Shown here piece after piece: positions 29,787-39,087 of a stretch of DNA of 64,000 nucleotides (positions are counted from its first letter, which is position 1; each line of letters begins with the position of its first letter). Under the pieces are notes generated by a model. That model saw only the letters and a list, made by a program, of their open reading frames with translations. It was not told the origin of the DNA and did no database searches. The position numbers and the translations under genes were made by a program. The stretch is from Belliella alkalica (GTDB lineage: Bacteria; Bacteroidota; Bacteroidia; Cytophagales; Cyclobacteriaceae): contig NZ_JAKZGO010000001.1 of the NCBI RefSeq assembly GCF_022549785.1, forward strand, positions 518,101 through 582,100. Reading direction: 5' to 3'.

Positions 29787-30131
29787 CATATCTTATTCAA
29801 CTCTTAAAATCCATCATTTAATTATATCATCGTATTATAACTTATAGTATTAATGTGGAAATCATTAAGTAATTCTATTAAGATAATCATAAATTTTTTT
29901 TGGGTTTTCTAAAAAAAATATAAATTCAAAATCATATTGTATAGTTAGAAAAATTTCGAAAAACTTTTACATGTAAAATATAAGAAAGACTAGAATTTTT
30001 TATAGAAATTAAAATTGTAATAAAGGCAAAATTATCTATTCGATAAATAAAGATTTTTAGTATATTAGAACTAAAGTAATTGAAAATTCTATTTAGTAAT
30101 CTTGGATTTCTTTATTGTTTCAAATTTTACT
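29787..30131. other. Very AT-rich non-coding gap
   Basis: A 345-bp stretch, noticeably richer in A and T than its neighbours. A weak match to the right end of the dispersed element (AAGATAATCATAA, near 29880) is present without a convincing left end. A TAATCTTG at 30097-30104 is one base off TAnnTTTG and sits 28 nt before the next ATG. Nothing else stands out. Confidence 0.4.
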
Positions 30132-30566
30132 ATGCAAAATATACATATACTATTAGTAGAAGATAATGATGGGGATGTAGTCTTGACTATGGAAGCTCTA
30201 GAGGAAGCCAAAATCAAAAACTCTATAAGCATAGTCAAAAATGGAGAGAAGGCAATTCAATATATCGAAAGAATAGGTGATTTTCAAAATGTAATTTATC
30301 CAGATTTAATTATATTAGACATAAACCTACCAAAATTAAGTGGTCATGAAGTCGTAAAACACCTGAAAAGTAGCGAAAAACATAAAGAGGTACCTATCAT
30401 TATACTTACCACATCTTCATCCCCAAACGACATTGATAAATCAAATAAAAATCAGGTGAATTGTTTTATAACTAAACCAGTCACTACAGATGATTTTATA
30501 CAAATGGTGAATAAATTAAAAGACTTTTGGATAAATATCTTATCTCAAGAAAAATTGGAAAATTGA
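30132..30566 (+). CDS. Single-domain response regulator, Rcp1-like
   Basis: A 144-residue receiver with no output domain. HILLVEDNDGD holds the acidic pocket, D63 in LIILDINLPK is the phosphorylation site, the switch Thr follows in IILTTSSSP, and the conserved lysine lies in CFITKPV. The LLVEDNxGD opening is typical of Rcp1-type receivers that pair with phytochrome-like kinases. ATG 30132 is chosen over a TTG at 30102 because the receiver fold begins directly after it. The likely role is as a phosphate shuttle or protein-protein output for the kinases upstream. Confidence 0.9.
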   Translation: MQNIHILLVEDNDGDVVLTMEALEEAKIKNSISIVKNGEKAIQYIERIGDFQNVIYPDLIILDINLPKLSGHEVVKHLKSSEKHKEVPIIILTTSSSPNDIDKSNKNQVNCFITKPVTTDDFIQMVNKLKDFWINILSQEKLEN

Positions 30567-30800
30567 TTTATGAACAATTAAAATAGAAAATGATTTATTA
30601 TATGTGTAGCAAGCATAATATCGCTAATAAAACCAATAAGTAAGTTTGAATCAAACCCAATGATAATCGAAACTAAACCCGTCATTGGTGAAAAATAGAT
30701 TTTCAAATAACTCACAATGATTACAGCAATTGAGACACATCATCTACTATCAATCATATGAATTGATCTTACGGGAAAAATTTCGAAAAACAATACTTAA

Positions 30801-30947
30801 ATATGGTTATGCGCAACTTTTCCAGTAGATTAAAATATAATATTAATGTTTGCTTTAGATCAATATCAATTAATAACTTGTCAGCCTCTGTTGGATCGAA
30901 ATGAATCAAAAGAACACTCACCTTAAATTACTGGTATCATTCCATAC
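30801..30947 (-). repeat. Dispersed 147-bp intergenic element, inverted copy at 30.8 kb
   Basis: On the minus strand it runs from GTATGGAATG (30947) to CATAACCATAT (30801), exactly 147 bp. It is the closest relative of the copy at 24500-24667, in the opposite orientation 6.3 kb away. It occupies a third of the 434-bp gap 30567-31000, in which I see nothing else. Confidence 0.65.
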
Positions 30948-31000
30948 TTACATAATTTCTTATAAATAGATGTTAAAGTACAAGAGTATTTATCATCTTT

Positions 31001-31450
31001 ATGAATTACTTAAATATGAAAAAAATTCAAATCCTTTTAGTAGAAGACAATGAAGGCGACATTCTACTCATTAGAGAGGCATTAGAAGATGGTAAAATCC
31101 TCCATGATCTCAAAGTGGTAAAAGATGGGCATGAAGCAATTATGTATCTCAACAAGGATCAGAAATATGGTGTTGAAATAATGAAACCTGATATAATTCT
31201 ACTCGATATCAATCTACCAAAAAAAAATGGACACGAGGTTTTGAAACACATCAAAACCTCAGAAGAATTGAAGCAGATTCCAGTAATTATGCTAACTACA
31301 TCTTCTACACCTAAGGATGTATTGGACGCGTATAAAGAGCATGCTAACTGTTACATAACAAAACCGGTGGAAGGAATGGAATTTTTAAAAGTCATTACTC
31401 AGATTGAAGATTTTTGGTTTTCTCTTGTCAAACTACCAACTAAGAATTAG
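31001..31450 (+). CDS. Single-domain response regulator, Rcp1-like
   Basis: A 149-residue receiver. QILLVEDNEGDILLI, D69 in IILLDINLPKKNG, LTTSSTP and CYITKPV give a complete phosphoacceptor site. It is clearly related to the receiver at 30132, and the two are probably duplicates. A second ATG at 31016 could be the true start (144 residues). It ends 6 bp before the receiver-PAS protein, suggesting an operon of three genes (31001-32874). Confidence 0.9.
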   Translation: MNYLNMKKIQILLVEDNEGDILLIREALEDGKILHDLKVVKDGHEAIMYLNKDQKYGVEIMKPDIILLDINLPKKNGHEVLKHIKTSEELKQIPVIMLTTSSTPKDVLDAYKEHANCYITKPVEGMEFLKVITQIEDFWFSLVKLPTKN

Positions 31451-31456
31451 CTATTT

Positions 31457-32470
31457 ATGACTGATACTGAAAGTTCGAAAAAAATTCTAATAATTGAAGA
31501 CAATATTGGAGATTTTGTTCTCATATCAGAGTACCTGGAAGAGGTATTTGAAAAATTGATAATTGATCAAGCAAAAACATTCAAAGATTTTCTCAGCAAA
31601 GTTTCAAATGAATATGATATCATTTTATTAGATCTAAGCTTGCCAGACAAAGATGGTGAGAACTTGGTAAATGAAGTACTAAAATTTGCAGAAAATATTC
31701 CCGTAATCGTACTTACAGGGTATTCTGACAAAGTTTTTGCAATAAAATCAATAAGCTTAGGCACTGCTGATTATCTATTGAAAGACGAAATCAAACCCGA
31801 TATCCTTCAAAAAAGCATAATATATGCTATTGAAAGAAAGAAAGTTTTCAACCAATTAGAAGATTCAGAAAAAAGATATAGGGAACTTTTCCATTTAAGC
31901 CCGCTCCCAATGTATGTTTTTGACAAGACCAGCTTTAAATTTTTAGATGTAAACAGAACCGCCATTTCACATTATGGTTACTCAAAAGAAGATTTTTTAG
32001 ATATGACAGTATTTGACATCAGACCCGAAAATGAAAAAGCTAGAGCACTGGATATAATATCAAGAACCAATGAGGGTCCAGAGATGAAAAATCCAGGCAC
32101 TTTCAAACATATCAAAAAAAATGGGGAATTGATAGATGTGGAAATCAGCTACAATGAAATTGAATTCAAAGGTAGAAAAGCCTTGTTGGTGCTAGCTAAT
32201 GATGTCACTTTAAAGTATCAATACATTGATGCGATTGAAACACAAAATACAAAATTGAAAGAAATTGCATGGATTCAGTCACATGTAGTAAGGGCTCCCC
32301 TAGCACGACTAATGGGATTGGTAAACTTAATTAGCTTAGAAGGTGAAGATCCTGGATTTAGCAAAGAAGATATTATCAAACATATTGCAAACTCTACTCA
32401 GGAGTTAGATATGATCATCAGAAACATCACAAATAAAACAGAACAAATTAATATTGACGATATACAATGA
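31457..32470 (+). CDS. Receiver-PAS protein with a HisKA-like domain but no ATPase
   Basis: A 337-residue protein. The receiver (about 8-125) has D59 in IILLDLSLPDKDG. A PAS domain (about 135-255, LFHLSPLPMYVFD) follows, then a helical segment with SHVVRAPLARLMGLVNL holding H276, which looks like a HisKA phosphoacceptor. The protein ends 61 residues later, so no HATPase is present. It could pass phosphate between receivers, like Spo0B or HPt proteins, or be phosphorylated in trans; this is inference. Its stop overlaps the next start (ATGA at 32467). Confidence 0.85.
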   Translation: MTDTESSKKILIIEDNIGDFVLISEYLEEVFEKLIIDQAKTFKDFLSKVSNEYDIILLDLSLPDKDGENLVNEVLKFAENIPVIVLTGYSDKVFAIKSISLGTADYLLKDEIKPDILQKSIIYAIERKKVFNQLEDSEKRYRELFHLSPLPMYVFDKTSFKFLDVNRTAISHYGYSKEDFLDMTVFDIRPENEKARALDIISRTNEGPEMKNPGTFKHIKKNGELIDVEISYNEIEFKGRKALLVLANDVTLKYQYIDAIETQNTKLKEIAWIQSHVVRAPLARLMGLVNLISLEGEDPGFSKEDIIKHIANSTQELDMIIRNITNKTEQINIDDIQ

Positions 32471-32874
32471 AATACGACATTCTAATTGTAGATGACGAGG
32501 AAATCATCATAAAGCTTGTCAAACACCTTGTTATTAAAAGTGGACTACATTCAAATCCAAAAGGCTTTATTGGCGGAATTGATGCCTTAGAATATTTAAA
32601 TGCACTAAATAATTCCAATACTACACAGATCATATTATTAGACATAAACATGCCTAATTTTGACGGATGGGATTTTTTGGGGATTTTGGAAAAATCACAA
32701 ATAAATGTGCCTATCCATGTGATTATCATAACATCCTCAATAAATAAATCCGACAAAGAAAAAGCCAGTTTATTCAAAATGGTATCAAGTTACATCGAAA
32801 AACCTGTAAGCATGCAGAACATGGAACAAATCAAAGAATTGAAATTTCTCAAATCATTGTCTGAAAATTATTGA
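32467..32874 (+). CDS. Single-domain response regulator
   Basis: A 135-residue receiver. DILIVDDEEIII, D59 in IILLDINMPNFDGWDFL, ITSSINKSD and YIEKPVS form the site. It is translationally coupled by a 4-bp overlap to the receiver-PAS-HisKA protein and is therefore its most likely partner. It lacks an output domain. It belongs to the group that often receives phosphate from HisKA proteins with the HxVRxPL motif (family knowledge). Confidence 0.88.
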   Translation: MKYDILIVDDEEIIIKLVKHLVIKSGLHSNPKGFIGGIDALEYLNALNNSNTTQIILLDINMPNFDGWDFLGILEKSQINVPIHVIIITSSINKSDKEKASLFKMVSSYIEKPVSMQNMEQIKELKFLKSLSENY

Positions 32875-32998
32875 TTCCAGAAATCATCTGACACATCAAG
32901 ACTTATAAATACCTTCGAGTATTTGACAAAAATCACCAAACTCCTGTCAAATCCTAATTCCATAAAACATCTCAGTTGGGCAAACGCTACATCATAAA

Positions 32999-35900
32999 TT
33001 AATCTATATGTTTTTTTGATAACAAAATCCTTCCTGACTCTCTTTTGACTTTACCATTACTAATTGCCATATCAATTACATACCTTAAAAGAACTTCAAT
33101 TTGTTTTCCAACTTTTGCAAAACCAAAAGTTCTTGACAAATAGCGTAGCAACTCCTCTTCTTCTATACTTAAGTTATGTATTACTACTTCTTCCAGCGCT
33201 ACCAAAATCTCTTCCGGCGCGATATCTTCCATGTTGCGTTTTCCAGATTCTGAAATACGATAGTGAGTCAACCCTTCCTTCTGCCTTGAATTCCAATAAA
33301 AAGGCTGATGATGCATGACTTTATTGATACTTAATTCATTGATAATACTTTCTAAGTGGTTGTCTAACTTTGAACTTGATCTTCCAATATTCCATACCTG
33401 CAATATCTTTTTGAATAAATATGCTTTACTGATCGGAGATTCAACCTCTACAGTTTCCAATACTTGTTTCTTGATTTTGTCCCTGTAGGTATCATCATAG
33501 ATTGTTTCAATATTAGCGAATGACATAGGTGTAATCTTGTGAGATACATAAGGAGTTCGTAATAAATTTTCTTCAATAATGATTTCCTCTGAATAATCCT
33601 CTTCATCAATAGACAAAGACCTATCTATATTTATTTCATTGGATTCTTTACTTTGAAAATCATTCTCTGTTGGAATATTTCCCTTGTATTTTTGTAAAAT
33701 TTCGACTTTTTCAATAATTCCATCAACCAGTTTTGATGAATTTTCATACCAGTCCATGGTCCATAGTCTGTGAATATTCCATCCTAATGATTTTAGCATG
33801 GAAGGCATCACCATTTCACGGTCATTGGTGGTTTGAGCATTCAAATAATGATGTCCATCCAAAACTATTCCCAATATATATTCTTGAGGTTTCTCAGGAT
33901 GAACAATCGCTATATCAACTTTAAAATTTGAAGTACCTACATTACATTTTACGCTAAGACCTTTAGCTATCAATTTTTTGCTTATGGCTTTTGACAAATG
34001 TTTTTTGGATTGATTGCTCAAGATATCTTCAGGCCTAATCATCAAATGACCCTTTTCTGCAAAATTCAAAAAAGCTTTAAGCCCTGCAACTCCCTCTGAT
34101 GAAGTTCTTGATAAATCAATTTGGTCAGATTTTAGTGTCGCAAAAACAAGCATCTCATTACGAGCCCTAGTGATAGCGACATTTAATCTTCTCCATCCAC
34201 CATTTCTATTTAGGGGACCAAAATTCATACTCAATTTACCGTCTTTATCAGGCGCATATCCTATAGAAAACAAGATTATATCCCTTTCGTCTCCTTGGAC
34301 ATTTTCAAGATTTTTGACAAACAAAGGTTCTGAACTTTCATTCGCATATTCTTCTAATTTGATATCTGACATAAATAATTCCTGTAGTCTATCTTCTACC
34401 AAATTTTGCTGGGTTTGGCTAAATGTGACTACACCAATACTTAATTTTCTCCTTAAGGGGTCATTATAATGTGATCGCAAATAGTCAATTATTGCATCGG
34501 CTTCATTTACATTTGTCCGTGTCTTTCCTTTATCATAAAAACCCTTTACATGCTGAAACTGGACTTTTCGGTTTAAATCATCGGCAGAAGGGAATGTGAG
34601 CAACTTATTTTCATAAAAATTAACATTACTAAATGCAATCAAACTTTCATGTTTACTACGATAGTGCCTCAAAAGGTACTTTGAAGGAACAGATAAAGAC
34701 AAACAATCATCCAATATACTTTCCAAATCTTCCACATCCATGTTCTCTTCATCTAATTTTATCGTATTGAAAAATGAAGTTGGAGGCATCTGCTTAGGAT
34801 CTCCTACAATAATCGCCTGCTTAGCGCGCGCCAATGCACTAATCGCCTCGCAAGTAGGCAATTGGGATGCTTCATCAAATATTACTAAGTCAAAATGATT
34901 CAAGTCAACATCAAAATATTGAGCAACTGAAATTGGACTCATAAGCATACATGGAGCTAGTCTCGGCAATAGGTTGGGAACTTGATCAAAAAGTTTACGA
35001 ATACTCATTCCTCTTCCACGGTTTTTGATAGCTCGCTGTAGTATCCCTATTTCAGAACTTTGCATGGCCTCTATTGAAGTGCTTGGAAGGTTCGAGGCCA
35101 ACTTGGATCTTAGTTCTGATATTGTTAAATTCCTGAAATCAATAGCAATCTTCTTATATTGCTCAATCTTACTTTCAAATAAATTCACATTGAATAAGCT
35201 CAAGGTTTCACTTTTTGAAATTACCTGCTCAGCAATAGATCGGTGTACCGTATAATGGAAATATGCATGCAAGCTATCATGATCACAGGATTTATTATAA
35301 TAGGCATCAATCAACCATTGCAAATGCATTGATTTTCCCTGATTAGATACTTGAACAAAATTCATCCATGTCTTTAATTCAGGCAAATGTTTCTGTATTT
35401 CAGCTAACTGACCCTTAGCTTGATCGATCCAGTCTAATTCATCTTCAAAGGTTATCCCAACCAAAGCCTCAAAATCATCTTCTGCTTTTTCAAACTTTTC
35501 AGATTGGTGCAAAAAATCTTTACACAACTTTGAATTTGGAAAAAACACTTCTCCTGTATATTGATATTCCAAATTATTGAAAACATGCATCCATTGGCTT
35601 AGCGCATGTGCTCCCCAATGTCGCATATGCTGTGCTAAGTTTCTAAATGAATGTGCCCTTCCCTTTATTTGGTCTATATCAGTCTGATCCTCTTTGAATA
35701 GATTTTTTAATGATTTGGTCACTTCCAAAAATCTATTTTGCTGTAATATCCTTTGTACTTCTTTGAGCTGACGGTTTTCAGAAAACAGCTTCTCAATTTC
35801 CAAATCACTTTTTATTACTGTATTTTTATGTATTGCAACTTGTTTCTTTATCCTATTTTTTTGCAACCATTGTCCAAGCAACCAACGCTGTTTTGCTTGT

Positions 35901-38845
35901 TTCCATTCTAACTCTATGCTCGTCAAGTCTAAGTCTAAAACACTTCTATTGTATTCACTAAGGATACTCAATTGTGCTTTTTGAAAATGCAAGTAATGAT
36001 TAATCCATTCTTCAAAGCAATCAAAATTATCCTTGTTGGCTAAAAAACGGCATAATTCCAATGGCATATCTGGCAAACTTCCAACAACTTCTACTACTTG
36101 TCTAAATTGCAAGAAATCCTTTTTTGAATTCACAGAAAATGGGAACTTAATAGCATCCACCACTGCGTCCTGTTTCTTATTTAGATCTGACATTATCTCT
36201 ATCAAAAACTGACTTTGAGATAAAATAGACTCATTAATTGACGGGGAATATTGAGTTATTCTTAGATCTTCCAGTGGATTCTCACTGGGATGAACAACTA
36301 TCTTTGCCAAAGACTGGAACTGGGGCAACCAATCTGTCCATTCTTGCCATTGCTTAAAATTTAATTTTTCTAGAATCAGCTGTGGAATCAAATTCCTTCC
36401 AAAACTATATTCCTCAAAATCCTGTAATGCAGTAATACTTTCATACAAACTCCAGCCAATAGGTTGAATTTCGTGAAGTACATCGACATATTTGCTTATA
36501 GCCTGCTTGGCAGTATCAAGTCTTTCTGATTCTTGAATATAATCAGCAGATTTAGCTAATCTGTTTGATTCCAAAGATTTGGATAACTGCTCCAAAACGT
36601 CTGATTTCCTTGATCTATTGGAATGCAACTCCAAAGAAAATGCCCCCAAACCTATCTGCTCTAGCCTCTTGTGAACTACATCAAGTGCTGCCTTTTTTGC
36701 CGCTACAAACAACACTCTTTTTCCATTAAACAAAGCATCTGCAATAATATTGGTAATGGTCTGAGATTTGCCTGTACCAGGAGGTCCGTGCAGTATAAAA
36801 CTATGCCCTCTGCTTGCTGTCAATACTGCTTCCATTTGGGATACATCTGCAGGAATCGGTAATGCAATGGACTTGGACTCGATGCCGTCGATATTTACTC
36901 CTTCAATACCTTCCTTATCACTACTAAAAACTAACTTTCCCTCTACTAAACTCCTGACTATTTCACTTTTCAGAATATCATCTGAATGCGAAACTATGTC
37001 CTTCCATAGAATAAGTTTGTTGAATGAAAAATTCCCCAATACCAATTGCTCCTCTACGTCCCAGCCTTTCATCTGCATCACAGATCTTCTCAATAACCCC
37101 ATGACTTTGGCTACATCAACCCCTTTATCATCATATGGCAACTGCTCCAACGCCCCTAAATTCAATTCATATTCTTGGCGAAGAAATTCTACCAAGGTAA
37201 TGTTGATCATAGTCTCTTCCTCTCGACTTTTGAGTGTAAACTTACTATTGATAGATCTTCGCTGTAGCTCTACTGGCACTAATAAAATAGGAGAAAAACG
37301 TGGTTGATCAGGCGTTTTTCGGTCATACCACTTTAGCAACCCTACAGCTAAATACAAAGTACTTGAACCATTTTCTTCAATAGATTGCTTTGCGTTTTTA
37401 TGAATATAGGTCAGAATGTTATCAAGGTCTTGCTGATGATAATGCGTCAACAAGCGATTAGATTTCAGTTCTTCACTAGCCAATTGAAAAAGAGGAGAAG
37501 AACTATGCAATGGTGGAGAAAAATAATTGTATTTGCGCTGCACTTCCGCTTGCTGATTTGGCATAATGGAAAAGGTCTTACCTTCTGACAATGTATCTTC
37601 GAAATGACTGATATCTACATCTACCAATTGCAGCATATTCCGTGTCATCCGCAAGTTGAGCAGATTATTTCGAAGAGATAAATCCAGAAGATTTCTCTCC
37701 CATATTTTTTGTTTGGTTTTACCAGTATTGTCTTCTAGCAAGTCATCCTTGTAGATAGTCCCAATATCAAATTTTTTATCAGACTTGCTGTAAGCATCTT
37801 TTATCAATTCCCCTTGGTCTAATATCACCTCACCCGATTCATTGATCAAAGGCAAAGGACGAATGAAGGCAGTTCTCGCTCTCTTAATATCTACTGACAA
37901 TTGAAAATCTTCTTTTTGAATCAATTGTGATTCTCCTGAAGCCAATGCGTCACTAAACTTCATAGCTGTACCCAGACAGACACTTGTAGCTTCAAAAGCA
38001 ACTATTTCACGAATACCCTTCGAAAGACGTTTGGTGATGGCCGATTTATCATCATTAATGATCTCAGGAAATTTATCATCATGAAGCCAGCATCCTACGA
38101 AGGCATGCCCCTCTACTAAAATCAAAATCGGATTAAGATTTACTGCTTCCAAACAAGCCGCAAAGAGTAAAGTCAAATCAATACAATTTCCAAATTTTTC
38201 TTTCTGAATAGTACTCAGAAGCCTCAATCTTTGTCCCCTCTCTTCATAGCTTGGGGGCAAAGCACTATAGGCAATTTCTTCACTTTGTATAGCTGAATAT
38301 ATAGCAGAGATTATCTGCAATACGCGCTCAACATCTTGTGACTGATATCCTTCAAATGCAGTTATCAAACCCTGCTTTTCCAATATTGCAATTGCTTTTC
38401 TTTTGATCTGATAGACAAATGGATGGTTGGGTGTCACATATGATGCAATCAACTCAGGGAGTACTTGGAATCCACCAAAAAATTCAATTGGGTGAATTTC
38501 TACAGCAAAAGTGTCAACTTGAGAGAGGATGTCATTTTCCAAAACCTCTATTGTGATTACCGATTTTTCTGTTTCTGACAACTTGGAAAGGAAATCTCTG
38601 TTGATACTCAATGTTTCCAATGGAATACCTAAGTCACTTTCAGCAGGAATGTAAGGAACAGAAAATTCAAAAGGTTTGATAAATTCAAGATCTGCTGATA
38701 TCCTAATTACTATGCTGCCCGAGTCTATATCAGAAGTATTTTCTATTATCAAATTTCTGATTAGTTTTTTATTATTCAAATACATGGAAATGTTCAGAAA
38801 AGGAAGCACTTCTTTGTGTATTACAAAATTATTTTGCCCATTCAT
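32999..38845 (-). CDS. DUF4011-helicase-Vsr-like nuclease-DUF3320 protein, candidate anti-phage defence
   Basis: A 1948-residue multidomain protein. The N-terminal part holds a transglutaminase-like core (GNCIDLTLL near 219, then GHAFVGCWL). DUF4011 follows near 375-500. The split SF1 helicase has Walker A GPPGTGKS (about 688-695), Walker B FDLVIFDEASQLP (about 1322), QGDERDIILFS and LNVAITRARNEM (about 1515-1565). A Vsr/MTES_1575-like nuclease (about 1630-1715) reads VDIAIVHPEKP, GIVLDGHHY and GWNIHRLWTMDW. DUF3320-like and C-terminal helical segments end the protein. This order matches the single-protein defence system called Hhe (recalled family knowledge). It probably acts by unwinding and cutting foreign DNA. 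It lies downstream of the orphan Cas6 on the same strand with a 242-bp gap. Confidence 0.82.
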   Translation of the reverse strand: MNGQNNFVIHKEVLPFLNISMYLNNKKLIRNLIIENTSDIDSGSIVIRISADLEFIKPFEFSVPYIPAESDLGIPLETLSINRDFLSKLSETEKSVITIEVLENDILSQVDTFAVEIHPIEFFGGFQVLPELIASYVTPNHPFVYQIKRKAIAILEKQGLITAFEGYQSQDVERVLQIISAIYSAIQSEEIAYSALPPSYEERGQRLRLLSTIQKEKFGNCIDLTLLFAACLEAVNLNPILILVEGHAFVGCWLHDDKFPEIINDDKSAITKRLSKGIREIVAFEATSVCLGTAMKFSDALASGESQLIQKEDFQLSVDIKRARTAFIRPLPLINESGEVILDQGELIKDAYSKSDKKFDIGTIYKDDLLEDNTGKTKQKIWERNLLDLSLRNNLLNLRMTRNMLQLVDVDISHFEDTLSEGKTFSIMPNQQAEVQRKYNYFSPPLHSSSPLFQLASEELKSNRLLTHYHQQDLDNILTYIHKNAKQSIEENGSSTLYLAVGLLKWYDRKTPDQPRFSPILLVPVELQRRSINSKFTLKSREEETMINITLVEFLRQEYELNLGALEQLPYDDKGVDVAKVMGLLRRSVMQMKGWDVEEQLVLGNFSFNKLILWKDIVSHSDDILKSEIVRSLVEGKLVFSSDKEGIEGVNIDGIESKSIALPIPADVSQMEAVLTASRGHSFILHGPPGTGKSQTITNIIADALFNGKRVLFVAAKKAALDVVHKRLEQIGLGAFSLELHSNRSRKSDVLEQLSKSLESNRLAKSADYIQESERLDTAKQAISKYVDVLHEIQPIGWSLYESITALQDFEEYSFGRNLIPQLILEKLNFKQWQEWTDWLPQFQSLAKIVVHPSENPLEDLRITQYSPSINESILSQSQFLIEIMSDLNKKQDAVVDAIKFPFSVNSKKDFLQFRQVVEVVGSLPDMPLELCRFLANKDNFDCFEEWINHYLHFQKAQLSILSEYNRSVLDLDLTSIELEWKQAKQRWLLGQWLQKNRIKKQVAIHKNTVIKSDLEIEKLFSENRQLKEVQRILQQNRFLEVTKSLKNLFKEDQTDIDQIKGRAHSFRNLAQHMRHWGAHALSQWMHVFNNLEYQYTGEVFFPNSKLCKDFLHQSEKFEKAEDDFEALVGITFEDELDWIDQAKGQLAEIQKHLPELKTWMNFVQVSNQGKSMHLQWLIDAYYNKSCDHDSLHAYFHYTVHRSIAEQVISKSETLSLFNVNLFESKIEQYKKIAIDFRNLTISELRSKLASNLPSTSIEAMQSSEIGILQRAIKNRGRGMSIRKLFDQVPNLLPRLAPCMLMSPISVAQYFDVDLNHFDLVIFDEASQLPTCEAISALARAKQAIIVGDPKQMPPTSFFNTIKLDEENMDVEDLESILDDCLSLSVPSKYLLRHYRSKHESLIAFSNVNFYENKLLTFPSADDLNRKVQFQHVKGFYDKGKTRTNVNEADAIIDYLRSHYNDPLRRKLSIGVVTFSQTQQNLVEDRLQELFMSDIKLEEYANESSEPLFVKNLENVQGDERDIILFSIGYAPDKDGKLSMNFGPLNRNGGWRRLNVAITRARNEMLVFATLKSDQIDLSRTSSEGVAGLKAFLNFAEKGHLMIRPEDILSNQSKKHLSKAISKKLIAKGLSVKCNVGTSNFKVDIAIVHPEKPQEYILGIVLDGHHYLNAQTTNDREMVMPSMLKSLGWNIHRLWTMDWYENSSKLVDGIIEKVEILQKYKGNIPTENDFQSKESNEINIDRSLSIDEEDYSEEIIIEENLLRTPYVSHKITPMSFANIETIYDDTYRDKIKKQVLETVEVESPISKAYLFKKILQVWNIGRSSSKLDNHLESIINELSINKVMHHQPFYWNSRQKEGLTHYRISESGKRNMEDIAPEEILVALEEVVIHNLSIEEEELLRYLSRTFGFAKVGKQIEVLLRYVIDMAISNGKVKRESGRILLSKKHID

Positions 38846-39087
38846 ATGATGAAAATTTGTCTTTCAATTGTTCCCAATTAACTGAGATAGATAATGAAAT
38901 AAGAGAATGCTGCTTGAATATTTGAATACCAATTACCCCAAGCTAGATTTCATATAAAGTGAAAAATTCCAACAAATAGATTGTCTGAATAAAATCAACC
39001 TCCTAAACTAATCTTATCTAACTAATAAAAAAACAGTAACTTAAAGAAAATAAAAAACCGAATAAAAATGACAATAAAAATTTGACT

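Noticed and set aside
36768-37307. 179-codon reading frame on the plus strand inside the helicase gene
   Set aside because: It is antisense to the well-supported helicase domain, with no family motifs.
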